Assembly (NCBI GenBank): GCA_964019055.1
Contig: OZ025220.1
Coordinates: 6,126,620-6,190,619, forward strand
Direction: 5' to 3'
Length of the DNA: 64,000 nt
Origin: Anthopleura xanthogrammica
Taxonomy: Eukaryota > Cnidaria > Anthozoa > Actiniaria > Actiniidae
A model generated the notes under the pieces. The model was not told where the DNA came from, made no database searches, and was given only the letters and a program-made list of their open reading frames with translations. Each line of letters starts with the position of its first letter. Positions within the stretch are counted from its first letter, which is position 1. The position numbers and the translations under genes were made by a program. Of this stretch, positions 11,767 to 21,059 are shown in pieces.

Positions 11767-14700
11767 CATATACATTATATTATATATTATATATTCTTTC
11801 ATTCTTTCATTCATTGATTCATTGGTTCATCGATTCATTCATATATTCATTCATTCTGGCTTAAAATCTTGATAAAAATGAGAACTAATCGTAAACTTAC
11901 AGAGTGTGAATCTTTCTGCTGTCGTTAAATATACCTTCTCCAAGCTCAGATATTTTATTATCTGACAGGAATCTGTTTAGAATAAAATATAGTTATGAGT
12001 TGTTATGTGTTTCTTCAAGCAAATTTTTCTCTGAAAAAAATGCGAGATCGTGACGAATACTCACAATATCCACAAATGGCTTAAACCTCTGAACGTTCCT
12101 TGTTGTAAAACTGTGAGGTTATTTTTTGAAAGATCTCTGAAAATAAAGGTATACGAACTGAGTAAATAACTGCAAAGAAACCAAAATCTGCTTACCAAGA
12201 TTATTGCAACTTACCTTGATGTGACCTGACCTATTGATGGATCATGACACTGTCCCTCTGACACTAGTAAGGTACTGGTCATTATTTATCGCCAGAGGAG
12301 GTCGGTCGGTGGACTTTTGTTGCAAAATCATAACGATTTTGCACTTCACCAAGAGGCATTATCTTTTTTAACCCCTCTTACTAGTGTACTAGTGGCTGCT
12401 ACTTTCTCATTTTTGTTTCACCCCCCCTCCCCCCCCCTCCGTGTGGTACCTGTCAATGTATAGGTGATCTAGACATTTAGTTCATGGTTCAGTATCCCCC
12501 AGCAAATCCTCCAAACTGTCTCCTCCCCCCCCCCCCCCCCCCCACCCGTTCTGAGGTCAGTCTATTCTTTTTAAATAAGTACTTACAGATATGAACATTT
12601 GTACATGCCAAAAAAGGTCCCAGGATCAATAATTCTGATGGTGTTATCTGAAAGATATCTTAACACACACAAAGATCGTACAATAGACCCATTACACGTG
12701 ACATCAAAGCAGCAATTTAGAGGGCAAAATAATTCCAATCTCCTGAGAGTTGGAACCTATTGTTTTGTCCTCCAAATTGAGCTGCATTCCGACGTGCTGC
12801 AAGGGGATTATAACTGTAATAAACCTAATTCCTGTTTGGTTAGAGGCACGTGATGTCCGAGCTAGAGCGTGCTCTTTCTATTTAGTCATTCGTATAAAAA
12901 CAAAAATGATATTGTAATTTGCATTCATCCATACAGGGATTATCCTCCATTTTGTGTAAAATATTCATGGTTTCACTTTCCTCTGAAGATTCTTGTATGG
13001 AGTTTTAAAGTGTTTAATTTGTACTTTTGATGTTGTGTATGTCTTCATTAATTTAATTTGGCGTGGTGAAGGTGAAGGTGTTTGCTACATGTTGCATGCC
13101 AAGTTTGGAATGTATTGTGGATTACACGTAAAAAATGTCAACACAGAATAACTTCTGCTGGAAAAAACTTTGGGGAAGTTTGTGGTGGTTTCTCGCTGAT
13201 TGCATTCACATCGCCCATATTGCATTTCGGGCTTGGTATGCAACTTGCAACAAAACCTTTACCAACCTTTTTAAAATGGGAGAGCCTATACGTAGCAAGC
13301 TGTTAAAGTAATGTAATCATAAAAATACAATGCATCACACCTAATAGCGGAGCTCCTGCGGAGCACCATACTTAAGAAAAAATGGTAACCCATCGAGTTG
13401 ATTTTTCATGGCTTGACTACGTCATTCTATTGTCCGTACGGGCGTGTACCACCACAGGGTTCCCGCGCGCTTTGCTTCCTCGCAAATGCACAGAAAAAAT
13501 CGCAATAATGTTGTCAATGATGCATCAAGAAGTATTTTTCTTATTTTTGCAAAGCGAAAAATACGTTTAATCGAAGTCATGTCTGTCTTAAAGTGAACGA
13601 AAACAATTTTTCGACTTTAACGGCTTGCTAAAGAAGATTTAGCGAGAAAAGATTCTTAATCTTAGAATGAAGTTTCGTGACTGAAACTTCAGTGAGAGAA
13701 AAAGGGGTCTGTAGACCAGAAAAACCTGATTACACTGCAAGAATAATATTTCAGTTCCTTAGAAAACACTTCATAGAAGGTAATTTCATTAATATTAACT
13801 AATATTTCGTAAAAAAATCGACAAGAAATGTGTAAACTAGCTGGAGAAACTCTCAGACAAGCCAAGGACGTTGCTTCGGCAAACCTTGTCAGAAAATCTT
13901 GGTTCGTTGTTTGTCGTTTTTACTGCATTCTAGATTTTTATCATCTTTTCCTTCATTACTTGTGAACCAGAAAAGCGATATTTGAAGCTTTGAATTTCTG
14001 TTTTTGATCCCATTTCAAGAAAAAAGGCTAAGACTTAGTAAAAAGACTTAGTTCTTTGAACAAATATATTTGACGGCCAGCGAGCCTCACGCGATGAATT
14101 CTGATGTCAAAACAAGATTCCATATTTCATAATCATATGGATATTTTGACATTTTTATAGATAATTTATTGTAATGTTGAATGAAATATTAAAAAGGAAT
14201 ACATATTCCACCAAATATTCGCTATTTATCGGGCTTTTCCAGCTATTATTATTACTACACAATCGCAAAAAATGATGAGCTTGTTTGTTTTTTATGGATA
14301 AGCTTAAGTTTTTCGCTCGATAATAAAGTTAAGAATATATCTGAAAAAAATTTTCAAAGACCAATTACTAACAAAGAAAATTATTATCTTGCATTAATGA
14401 ATATGTCTCTTGTTACATGTGAAGTTCAAGAAATGTAAGCTTAAGCTTATCAGTAATAGTTTTCGACAAATTTCAGTCTAGTTCACTTTCCACCCAAAAA
14501 AATCTTATAACTTTACATTTGCTGAATAAAATCCTTTGTTCTATACATATATGTGTTCATATATTCTATAATCTATAGTTTTTTTTCTTCGAATTGAAAA
14601 GTTTTCTAATGCTTTTGAAGGCTTAAAATAATGGTTTTTCTTTCAGTTTTTCCTTCTGGGTTCTGGTAAAGAAGTGGTCACGCTGTAACCGGCGTTATGC

Positions 14701-17700
14701 CGCGTCACACAATTGTCACGTTTTTAGCACTATATATACTATTTATGGGAGCTCCGCTTTTAGGCAGTGCCTAAATCTATATATTACATTCGATAGAACG
14801 AGAATACAATAGATTTAATGAATACATTACATCAACTGAGTGTTACATTGACCGAATGCCAATATGGCCGCCACTTCATTATCATATTTTGTTTTAAATT
14901 CATATTTTAGTTGACCACTACATTAGAATTATAGATTAGAATGACATCAACAAAGTTAGAAAGTTTTAGACAAAAATATTAAATTCTTCAGAAGTTATAA
15001 GAATATTAGCTAATTTTAAAAACGTGAAAAACACCACAACGAGGCTAGCAAGGAAACAGATCACTGAACACGTACAAATCTCTGTAATTTTGATTCCAAA
15101 TAACTTCACTTGAATTCAATTTATAGCAATGAAACGTTCCAAAAATACATTTATCTGCTTGCTCTTTCTGATGGGGGTGCTTATCTTTTAAGATGATGTT
15201 TTTATTTCTAAAAGTCAATGGCGGCCATATTGGTATTCGGTCTATAGGTTCTCCCTTTTTAAAATAACTCCATAATACTTACAGAGTCTCAGCGGCTTTG
15301 AGATTATTAAAAACGCCGACACCAAGTTTCGATATCTTGTTTCTCGTGAGATTCCTGATTGAGATAATAAAGATTTTGGGTCTTTAGGGGGGAGATCAAA
15401 ACAATGTACCAAAATAGGGACCTGAATGTTTTGATTTAGGTGGTAGGTGCCGGTAAATACCCCCTCCCCCTTCAGAGACCTGTTGAAATGCTCTATACTG
15501 CGTGTCTGTAGTGAATATTTCTATACACAATTACGTTCTTTAGCATACATGAAAACAGACAGTATACTTAATCCTGCTATTTTACGTTTACTTTTGGACA
15601 AATTTACAGCCCTTTTCATATTTCTGCGACCTAACCAACCAAAGGCGTCTGGCTTTTTGGCTTCCGTCAACCAAACTTACAAAGAGCCGAGTTCATTCCG
15701 ATCAAGCGATAAGGAAATTCCCGTGACTAAACAGCCATTTTCACACGGGAATTTCTTTATCGCTCGCGATCGGAATGAACTCGGTGCGTCGTAGTTTGGA
15801 TGATGGAAGCCTAAACGCCAGACGTTTGGAGTCGGTTAGGTCGCAGAATAATGAAAAACGCTGTAATTTGAGGACAAAATCCAGGTTAACGTTTCTCTTG
15901 AACAGATGGTGGGTTCCGGGTAACCCCACGCGTCCGCTGTATATTAGGTCCCGTAAAATGGCTATAGTCCCAGCAATTCACAGTTCCTTGCGGCATCTTA
16001 AAAGGCAGCCGAAGCGAGTCGAACGGTGAGCTTGCAATGACAGAGACATGTGGATATACAATTGTATATTGTGTTATAAATTAAAAAAGGTCTCTATCAT
16101 CGCAAGCTCACCGTTCGTCTCGCTTTCGTCACCTTTCAACTGTGAAGCGGACTATTGCTTTGACCTTTTCCCTTTTATCTGCAAAAATAAACTAGAACTT
16201 AAAATAAAGTCAAAATTCTAGTCCTTTTGGCCAGTAAGTGGTCTGAGTGGTTAGAACTGCAAGCGAGCGAATCCAGGGGGAGGCATTTAAACGCAAGCCA
16301 CTCCCATTTCAGTTGTAGTTTTAGAAAAGAATCAAAGCTCCAAAACGGTACTTACAAGGTTAGGATACTGCCACTGCTAAAAACTCCGTTTTCAAGTTCC
16401 GCTATTTTGTTTTCCTGGAGATATCTAAAAAAATTTAGATAAGAATGGGCTTGATTGTTTCATAGGACGAAAAAGAATGTGCATCGAATCGATAGCTGAG
16501 GTATTAACTTACGAATCCTGGCCTTTTTCATGCACCCCCAAAATAGGTCTTTTGCATTATGGCTTCATTTACTACAACTGCCAGAATCCCTTGAACTCTT
16601 TCTTTTGGATGATAGATTTGGATGAGAAAGAAAATTCGCGAAGCATCTTGGTAGTAATAGTAAAATGACGCCATGGTGCAAAAGGTCTGATTACTAAACC
16701 ATTTGGAGTTTGTCTTATACGTTTGGCTTCGTACGAATATATGTTATAAATAATAAAAAAACATTTATTGCAGGGCGATTTCTGTTACTATGGTCACTCA
16801 TTGTAGCTCATTTAAAAGCCAAGTGGAAAGCAAGAAAATATGTTTTCATAAACCGAGACCCGTTCACAAGTCGAAGAAAATAACCCGAACCCAGTCGAGA
16901 TGTTATTCGGTAACATGTAACTAATGCCCGGTTTAGACGTCGAATTTCACATGTGCCGAATCTAATGCAAATGAATTGAACTCAAACAACGATTTTGCTA
17001 ATTTACATTACATTAGGTACATGTGAAATTCGACTTCTAAACCACGCCTAAGCTCGTTTAGGCAACCATGGTAACAAGCATCACAATATAATGATATCTA
17101 AATTTTACTTGTACTTACAATAATCTTAACGAGTCTAGACCCTTAAAAGTATCACGATCCACCACTTTTATCTTATTTACCGCGAGACTTCTAAAATTGA
17201 AATGTCTATGTTAACTTGAATATACATCAAACTTGTTTGTAAAGAAGAGGGAGACTGATGATATAGAATGTTTCTTTTGATATACTCCCGTCCAAATGTA
17301 ACGTCACATAGGCAGAGTCTATTCACCCCTCCCCCCTCCCCCCTCCCAAATTATGCCAAAGGCAAATAGACTCAGGTAGCAGGTAAACTCGTTTCTAGCA
17401 ACAAATTGAGCCTTGTGTATAGGTTATTGCAGAATGTATGATAAATTGTATGGATTTGTCGGTCTGGATAAATCACTGCCGTGATTAGGGGGCTTGTGTG
17501 TGTTGAGGATCTCCTGAGCTATGCCGGCAGGAGCATAGTCTCCTAGTAGGGCCACCCATGCTGGACAGGTCAGGGTGTAGAGACCAGACTAAACACGATC
17601 CATTATTCCTTCAAATTGGGGGGGTTTGACGCAAGGCTAACAACCCTGTCCAGTAAAACAACGATGTTACAGAAACTAGAAACAGCAATTTCATAGCGGC

Positions 17701-19837
17701 CAGAATAGGGGACACCGCTACAGGGCCGTAGCTTGAGCCCCCCAGTTTTTTACGGAAAAGTACAGCAAGTATAGAATTAAATTTTCATTTGTCGTGGTCA
17801 CGTTGCTTTGCCCCCCCCCCCCCCCCCCTAGTTTTTCAAGGCTTGCTACGGCCCTGCGCTATAATAGCATTATGTGCCTCCTGGTATCGAAAGCCATAAG
17901 GAAGTAGGTATAAGTATGGATTTGATAATTTATAGTCATTCTTTGGAAAAAAAAATTAAACATTTTTTTTTTAAACTTGCTTCAATCACTGATTGTACCT
18001 AATTCGATATTATGGTGAAGTTTCAGCGCGATTTGTGGCCGTTAAGTGTGTTTTTTATCCTACCCCATCCCCCCCCCCCCCTCAATAAAAAAAACCACAT
18101 TTAACGGCCTCAAATCGCGCTGAAACTTCGCCATAATACCGAATGAGGTACAATCAGTGATTGAAGCAGGTTCTAAAGAAAAATATTGAGAGAAAGATTT
18201 TTGTTTTATTTGTATCCTAGCCCCATACATTACCCTATAAAACATGAACAGAAAGTTTGCTTGGGCTGCCTGTGGTATTCCTTTGTGGTTCATAAAAAAT
18301 CAGTGGGCCACAAAATGCCCGTATATATAATTTAACACTTATACGACTGGTTCTAGACAGTACTTACAGAGTAAGCAATTCCTTCGTTTCATTAAATATG
18401 CCTTCTCTTAGCTCTGGTATCATATTGTTATGAAGTTGCCTAATAACGCAGAAAGAAAACTTTCAACAAACGTTTACGACGAAGCAGTGTCAAGGCGTTT
18501 CCACGACAATTCATAGGCACGTGCTCTTGAAAACTTTTGCGTTTTTCAAAAAAATCATGGAACATTTTGATTGACGTCTGCCAAAACCGTATATTGGCGC
18601 GAGCAAGAATTGTACGATCACGCGTATGTATGCTATTGAGAAAGACTTTATTTGAGTTTTTATTGAGGTAAGACTACCTTACCATGCTGCTAAAATATAG
18701 ACTGAATAGAGAGACGGATACAGAAATAAAGAAAGAGTTAAACTTACACTTAAATACTTGGGTCTATATACCAAGTGTCAAAGGATACAAAACATATATA
18801 ACAGCACATTACATTTCCGGTGAGATCACTTCCGGTTTTTTTATTCCCGGTAAATAAATGTACTGTTGCTAGAAATCAGTGGAATTTGATCGCTCTCATT
18901 TGGTACCGTCTTGAACAATGAGAAGAGAGAGAAAATGAACTTCGACAATTTGTTCGAACAATGAATTGTTTTTTTACTCACAGGTGCATAAGTTTTCCTA
19001 GTCCGTTGAATGCTTCAGGATGAATAAAATCAATCTTATTATTTTGAAGTTTCCTAGAAACAAAGCAACATTTTGTTATTGAATGTAACATAGATTTGTA
19101 GCCGGGTTTTCGTTATGCATAATTTCAAAAACTCATGAATAATTCATAAGCTTTTGGTCCAACTGAAGCGACCATACACGTCACGTGCATGTACCTTCAT
19201 ACCCGATAATGTCTTCATTAATATTCTTGATATAAAGAATACTAATGATGATGAGTACTTTATATAAAGTTCTCATCTTTATTAGTATTCTTTATATAAA
19301 GAATACTCGTGAGGACAACCTTATCAGAGGTAAAAGTGTCTCAAAGTTTAGATGAAGACTTAGAGCCTCATCAAGGTCAGTCTCACATACGATGATCCTT
19401 GATGCTCGCTTTTGGAGTCGAAAAAGTTTATTTAGACTGTCTGCACCACAAGTTGACCACACAGAAGAAGCATAAGTCAATGTTGGTTTAATGGTAGAGT
19501 TCTAGTAAATTTCTCTTAGTGGGCGCTTGAAATATGGACTTATTCGTCGGAGAACTCCGATTCCTTTGGAAACCTTTATAACGATAAATCATCCACTTGT
19601 GCGAGTTCATAGTTTAGATCGTGATCTAATACCACATCAAGAACTTTGTGTTTGCTGACTTGTTTAATTAGAGAACCATTAAGTTCAATGTTAAGTTCCG
19701 ATTCATCACTGTTCAAACCCATTCGTAGAAGTTTACCAGCGATAATCATCATCACCATCACCACCACCACCACCACCACCACCACCACCACCACCACCAC
19801 CACCACCACCACCACCACCACCACCACCACCACCACC

Positions 19838-19871
<34 letters not shown>

Positions 19872-21059
19872 TCATAATCATCATCATCATCATCATCATT
19901 ATCATCATCATAATCATAATCATCATCATAATCATCATCATTATCATCATCATCATCATCATCTGCATCATCATTGAAACCATCGTGCAAGCAAAACGGT
20001 AATGAGGCCGGTTTCTCTTACAAATATCGTAGGAGTGGTACACCACCATCACCATCATCATCATCATCATGATCATGATCATGATCATGATCATAATCAT
20101 GATCATGATCATAATCATAATCATAATCATAATCATCATGATCATGATCATGATCATCATCATGATCATCATGATCATGATCATGATCATGATCATGATC
20201 ATGATCATCATCATCATTATCATCATCATCATAATCATCATCATTATCATCATCATCATCATCATCATCATCTGCATCATCATCGAAACCATCGTGCAAG
20301 CAAAACGGTAATGAGGCCGGTTTCTCTTACAAATATCGTAGGAGTGGTAGCCCAAGGAATGATCTTGCAGGGATTTGTTTGATCTTGTTAGTAAGAAGAT
20401 ATCTTAAAAGAAATATAACAACACTATGTCAAGAAGAAGAATCTTTACGGTAATCCAGTGGGATTCGTTACGGTACAGGGTATGGTATAGCTGTTAAATA
20501 ATGTGAACATGTAATGCAAAAAAACAACAATTTATTAAAGGCCCTGTTACACTGTGCAATTTGCCCGGCAACTTGTCTTGCAACGCCGTTGCGAGACAAG
20601 TACTTTTCGCAACGCATTACAGCAACTGGCAGAGCCATTACAGGGTGTATCCCCCCTCAAACAACCTTTCTCGCCATTTTAAGGCATATTTTTCAAGTCG
20701 CTGCAAGTTGCTGAGATCGCATTGCAGTGTAACACCTCAACTCGGAAACCTGCGACGCTACATTTTCAAGTACGAGAGAAAAGTGGGTGAGAATATTGCA
20801 CAGTGTAACAGGGCCTTTCAGTCTTTCAGCAACCTGTAAAGCTACATATCATTTTCAAGGATTGCGAGACAAGTTGCCGGGAAAATTGCACAGTGTAACA
20901 GGTCCTTTAATCGGAAAAGAATGCTAGATTGCCGGTATGAGTATGCTTACAGGTGGAGAGTATCGTTCGGTATGCCTTCAGGAATAGATGATATGTTCTC
21001 ACATGCTGCTGTTTCTCTAAGCCATCTGTCAACAAAGCACGTACAATTTGCTGGACAAT
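1421..21059 (-). CDS. Gene A: LRR / Cys-rich / multi-pass membrane protein (5' exon not found)
   Basis: Predicted cell-surface receptor-like protein, rebuilt from splice sites as 21 minus-strand exons: LRRNT 20951-21059; 16 LRR exons between 20402 and 7224; Cys-rich 5743-5927 and 4734-4874; membrane exon 2522-4045; tail 1421-1674. Every junction is GT/AG and all phases match (1, then 2 through the LRRs, then 1), giving about 1118 residues without internal stop. Order: LRRNT (residues 1-36), LRRs (37-417), Cys-rich (418 to about 620), 8-9 membrane segments (about 620-1034), charged tail (1035-1118). The LRR part should be extracellular and bind a ligand; what the membrane part does (channel, transporter or signalling) cannot be told. 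The pre-membrane Cys pattern resembles GCC2/GCC3 or ephrin-receptor-like repeats; I do not recognise a named family and it is not a classical 7TM GPCR. The LRRNT exon starts in phase 1, so at least one upstream exon, presumably the signal peptide, is missing. A near-identical paralogue lies upstream (gene B). Confidence 0.85.
2038..2093. repeat. (TC)n microsatellite in last intron of gene A
   Basis: About 28 CT dinucleotides in the intron between the membrane and tail exons. The unit B counterpart at about 31388-31433 is shorter. On the transcript strand it is (GA)n. Confidence 0.9.
2522..4045 (-). CDS. Gene A exon 20: Cys-rich stem plus 8-9 transmembrane segments
   Basis: Single 1524-bp (508-codon) exon, phase 1 in and phase 1 out. 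The acceptor ends in tttttacaaaag at 4046 and the donor is GCAG|gtaag at 2521. The first ~130 residues finish the Cys-rich ectodomain, with motifs CKCSDNHY, CITCTKGQAC, CPFAESCLGG, CKEGYTGPLCAVCNEGYY and CRKCP. About nine hydrophobic segments follow, including IIVQACVVVLGLLFIVFFVW, ASVIITGSAIMLGILSKYLI, VSLVIFITFPSTCYHVF, IVYCVGIPLVVLFIL, FRKIFFSAVLLLLS and ITIVLVSSNVLVVTIVA; the exact number needs a topology program. The loop between segments four and five has several Cys, so it is probably extracellular. CxEGYxGPxCxxCxxGYY before a polytopic region also occurs in large eukaryotic Cys-repeat modular proteins; that comparison is from memory. Only four bases differ from the gene B exon (three amino-acid changes). 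Confidence 0.88.
4734..4874 (-). CDS. Gene A exon 19: Cys-rich (GCC2/GCC3-like) ectodomain
   Basis: 141 bp, phase 1-1. Acceptor ttgtaaacag, donor GAAG|gtatat. It codes GGFYQDEMGYSG, CKLCPRGTYV and ECQSCKEG; CxxCPxGTYVxP...SxTECQxC is typical of the GCC2/GCC3 (ephrin-receptor-like) Cys-rich repeat. It continues the CEECPPG ending of the previous exon and runs into the first Cys of the membrane exon. The gene B exon differs at one silent base. Confidence 0.8.
4929..5177. mobile_element. Hairpin element inserted in unit A only
   Basis: Near-perfect foldback (arms about 4929-5010 and 5030-5112) with cores such as gtttcgacaacctgagc and gatcatccgggtgaatg, then an AT-rich tail. It is flanked by a 14-bp direct repeat atattgctaatata (4915-4928 and 5178-5191). 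The unit B intron has a single copy of that 14-mer and no element, so the insertion followed the duplication. A 14-bp duplication is more like retrotransposition than a cut-and-paste transposon; class not resolved. Confidence 0.75.
5373..5503. mobile_element. TAGACCCC-ended foldback MITE, copy in unit A intron
   Basis: About 130 bp with inverted arms around tagactccttgcacgtgac and catgctgcaggggtcta. Further copies of this family are at 12684-12808, 34474-34605, 42852-42977 and 63404-63533. Confidence 0.65.
5743..5927 (-). CDS. Gene A exon 18: juxta-LRR ectodomain, start of Cys-rich region
   Basis: 185 bp, phase 2 in and phase 1 out; acceptor tttattgcag, donor CCAG|gtaagg. It codes a beta-rich-looking piece (SYSSKSKVVDIIIRVKGLDG) then Cys residues in GYICEKV, NCHPCYRG and CEECPPG. 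It joins directly to the last LRR exon in frame. No standard LRRCT cap is seen between the LRRs and this exon. Two residues differ from gene B (R/Q and E/K). Confidence 0.75.
5953..6223. mobile_element. TTACAGCG palindromic MITE, unit A
   Basis: About 270 bp with long inverted arms running from ttacagcgcttttcatat to its complement, through gacttccgtcaatcaaattt and cgagttcattccgatcg. A second member is at 15604-15866 (44845-45110 in unit B). The unit B partner of this copy (35056-36564) is intact at its ends but split by two later insertions. Confidence 0.75.
6301..6900. other. Segment present in unit A only, with hairpin and candidate exon
   Basis: About 600 bp missing from unit B between caagttaaaac and taaaatatag. 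It contains a ~110-bp hairpin (6414-6523) whose arms begin ccatggaaagtg and, at 6310-6381 on the minus strand, a 72-bp stretch framed by a good acceptor (ataatacag) and donor (gtaaga). Whether this is an insertion in A or a deletion in B cannot be decided from two copies. Confidence 0.5.
7224..20402 (-). CDS. Gene A exons 2-17: sixteen one-repeat LRR exons
   Basis: One leucine-rich repeat per exon, all starting and ending in phase 2. In transcript order: 20331-20402, 18982-19053, 18368-18439, 17119-17190, 16356-16424 (69 bp), 15283-15354, 12587-12658, 12065-12136, 11901-11972, 10770-10841, 10254-10325, 9359-9430, 8489-8554 (66 bp), 8095-8166, 7602-7673, 7224-7295; the others are 72 bp. Each encodes xLxxNxIxxLxxGxFxGLxxLxxL, for example LSNNPLTVLEEGAF (7224), LQNNKIDFIHPEAF (18982) and LDNNRLSSLVRGVF (10254). 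The 66-bp exon lacks the GxF element (FPELGDGPKLQT). Donors are mostly gtaagt/gtaag; gtgagt at 18982 and 12065, gtatgt at 10254. These exons are too short for ORF-length gene finding. Confidence 0.85.
7866..8056. repeat. (CCCCACA)/(CCCCAGA) minisatellite, gene A intron
   Basis: About 190 bp of 7-bp units switching from CCCCACA to CCCCAGA and back. Unit B keeps only about four CCCCACA units (37985-38012) then unrelated sequence. It lies in the intron just downstream of the LRR exon at 8095-8166. Confidence 0.9.
9517..9767. mobile_element. CCCTATCACACTATGACGTCA-type TIR element, unit A
   Basis: About 250 bp with inverted ends attgccctatcacactatg and its complement catagtgttataggacaat. The unit B copy at 39521-39770 retains a perfect terminal attgccctat/atagggcaat. 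Confidence 0.65.
9967..10073. mobile_element. Small TAGACC TIR element
   Basis: About 107 bp between tagacctttttgctcta and tagagtaaaaaggtcta. The unit B copy is at 39975-40073. It sits between LRR exons. Confidence 0.6.
11100..11240 (+). mobile_element. tRNA-derived SINE fragment, unit A
   Basis: Contains a polymerase III B-box-like ggttcgattcc (about 11132-11142), then a tail with gtctctccgattagagga and ttcctccctcc. A copy is at 41040-41180 in unit B, and a diverged relative with a good A box (tagcgtagtgg) is at about 56504-56650. The A box is not evident in this copy. Confidence 0.5.
11345..11760. repeat. (TA)n arrays interrupted by a small TIR element, unit A
   Basis: Long AT dinucleotide runs at about 11358-11414, 11451-11482 and 11675-11762. 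Unit B instead has a large TTGTTTCA array at the same place (41325-41911). Confidence 0.9.
11415..11671. mobile_element. CACCGAATCCC TIR element embedded in (TA)n
   Basis: About 257 bp with inverted ends caccgaatccctaaaac and its near-complement ttgtagggattcggtg, continuing through tttgacacttttgcgata. TA on both sides fits a Tc1/mariner-type MITE, but the surrounding TA repeat makes the target duplication uninformative. Absent from unit B. Confidence 0.65.
12684..12808. mobile_element. TAGACCCC-ended foldback MITE
   Basis: Diverged member of the family at 5373, just upstream (in transcription) of the LRR exon at 12587-12658. Also present in unit B at 42852-42977, so it is older than the duplication. 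Confidence 0.6.
13346..14757. mobile_element. AGCGGAGCTCC-ended non-autonomous element, unit A only
   Basis: About 1.4 kb between agcggagctcc (13346) and ggagctccgct (14757). Unit B has continuous flanking sequence (gcatcacacgtaatacattcgatag at about 43924). No transposase frame. Parts of the same family in reverse orientation fill 27190-28547. Confidence 0.7.
15604..15866. mobile_element. TTACAGC palindromic MITE, second member in unit A
   Basis: Same family as 5953-6223: terminal ttacagcccttttcatat and its complement, and the internal cgagttcattccgatca/gatcggaatgaactcg pair. Unit B copy at 44845-45110. Confidence 0.7.
16925..17048. mobile_element. Small GCCCGGTTTAGACG TIR element
   Basis: About 124 bp; inverted ends gcccggtttagacgtcgaat and attcgacttctaaaccacgc. 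Unit B copy at 46111-46232 has cleaner ends (gtctaaaccgggc). Older than the duplication. Confidence 0.7.
17455..17690. repeat. Dispersed-repeat-like segment, unit A
   Basis: GC-richer block (gccggcaggagcatagtctc, ccacccatgctggacaggtc) unlike surrounding AT-rich intron, with a copy in unit B at 46640-46866. Looks like part of a LINE or SINE but shows no coding motif that I can name. Confidence 0.4.
17721..17856. mobile_element. hAT-like MITE, unit A
   Basis: 136 bp with ends cagggccgtagc and gctacggccctg, typical of hAT-type termini. Flanks share cgcta on both sides. An internal poly-C run is at about 17813-17828. Unit B lacks this part of the intron. Confidence 0.65.
17975..18172. mobile_element. 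Foldback element, complete in unit A, half in unit B
   Basis: Inverted arms aacttgcttcaatcactgat...ggccgttaa and ttaacggcctcaaatcgcgc...gaagcaggtt around a poly-C loop. Unit B keeps only the right arm (46927-46998), so B has probably lost the left arm together with the adjacent hAT-like element. Confidence 0.65.
19292..19735 (-). pseudogene. LINE reverse-transcriptase C-terminal fragment, unit A
   Basis: Minus-strand remnants TYASSVWSTCGADSLNKLF and LQKRASRII plus, shifted, LNGSLIKQVSKHKVL: the YxxSVWxxC...LxxLQKRAxRxI signature of CR1/L2/Jockey-type LINE reverse transcriptases. Disabled by frameshifts. Present in unit B at 48083-48505. Confidence 0.7.
19746..20280. repeat. (CAC)n/(CAT)n/(GATCAT)n arrays in first LRR intron, gene A
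   Basis: Trinucleotide and hexanucleotide arrays that create long His-, Asp- or Met/Ile-repeat reading frames; none is a plausible protein. A ~68-bp single-copy segment (19976-20045) interrupts them and repeats at 20284-20352. Confidence 0.95.
19976..20045 (-). pseudogene. Truncated duplicate of the first LRR exon's 3' end
   Basis: Copies the end of the LRR exon at 20331-20402 (cttacaaatatcgtaggagtgg, including the splice donor) plus intron sequence, 308 bp away. The rest of the exon is replaced by CAC/CAT repeat. Result of a local tandem duplication within the microsatellite. Confidence 0.8.
20539..20906. mobile_element. AGGCCCTGTTACACTGTG TIR MITE, unit A
   Basis: 368 bp; left aggccctgttacactgtgca, right complement of aggacctgttacactgtgca, arms continuing through ccggcaacttgtct. 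Flanked by TTAA on both sides. Terminal sequence resembles the TAA-flanked MITE at 36599. Unit B copy 49079-49372 is shorter by an internal deletion. Confidence 0.75.
20951..21059 (-). CDS. Gene A LRRNT cap exon
   Basis: 109 bp, phase 1 in and phase 2 out. It codes CPANCTCFVD, a Cys (AACENI) and SSIPEGIPNDTLHL: the CPxxCxC...C...IPxGIPxxTxxL pattern of an LRR N-terminal cap. The acceptor ends tctcgacag. The first codon is split (x|AT), so an upstream exon must end in phase 1; no convincing signal-peptide exon was found between here and 27171. Relative to gene B three adjacent residues differ (RWLRE against RLFGE). Confidence 0.82.

Noticed and set aside
12214..12292. Minus-strand frame MTSTLLVSEGQCHDPSIGQV ending at a good donor, also in unit B
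   Set aside because: No acceptor of suitable phase, not an LRR, and it would break the phase 2-2 chain between neighbouring LRR exons.
16227..16310. tRNA gene (tctgagtggttagaactgc)
   Set aside because: An A-box-like start is present but no intact B box or cloverleaf follows. At most a decayed tRNA-derived repeat, also at 45490.
19576..20382. Long poly-Met/Ile, poly-Asp, poly-Gly, poly-Val and poly-His frames on both strands
   Set aside because: All are translations of CAC/CAT/GATCAT arrays inside an intron of gene A.
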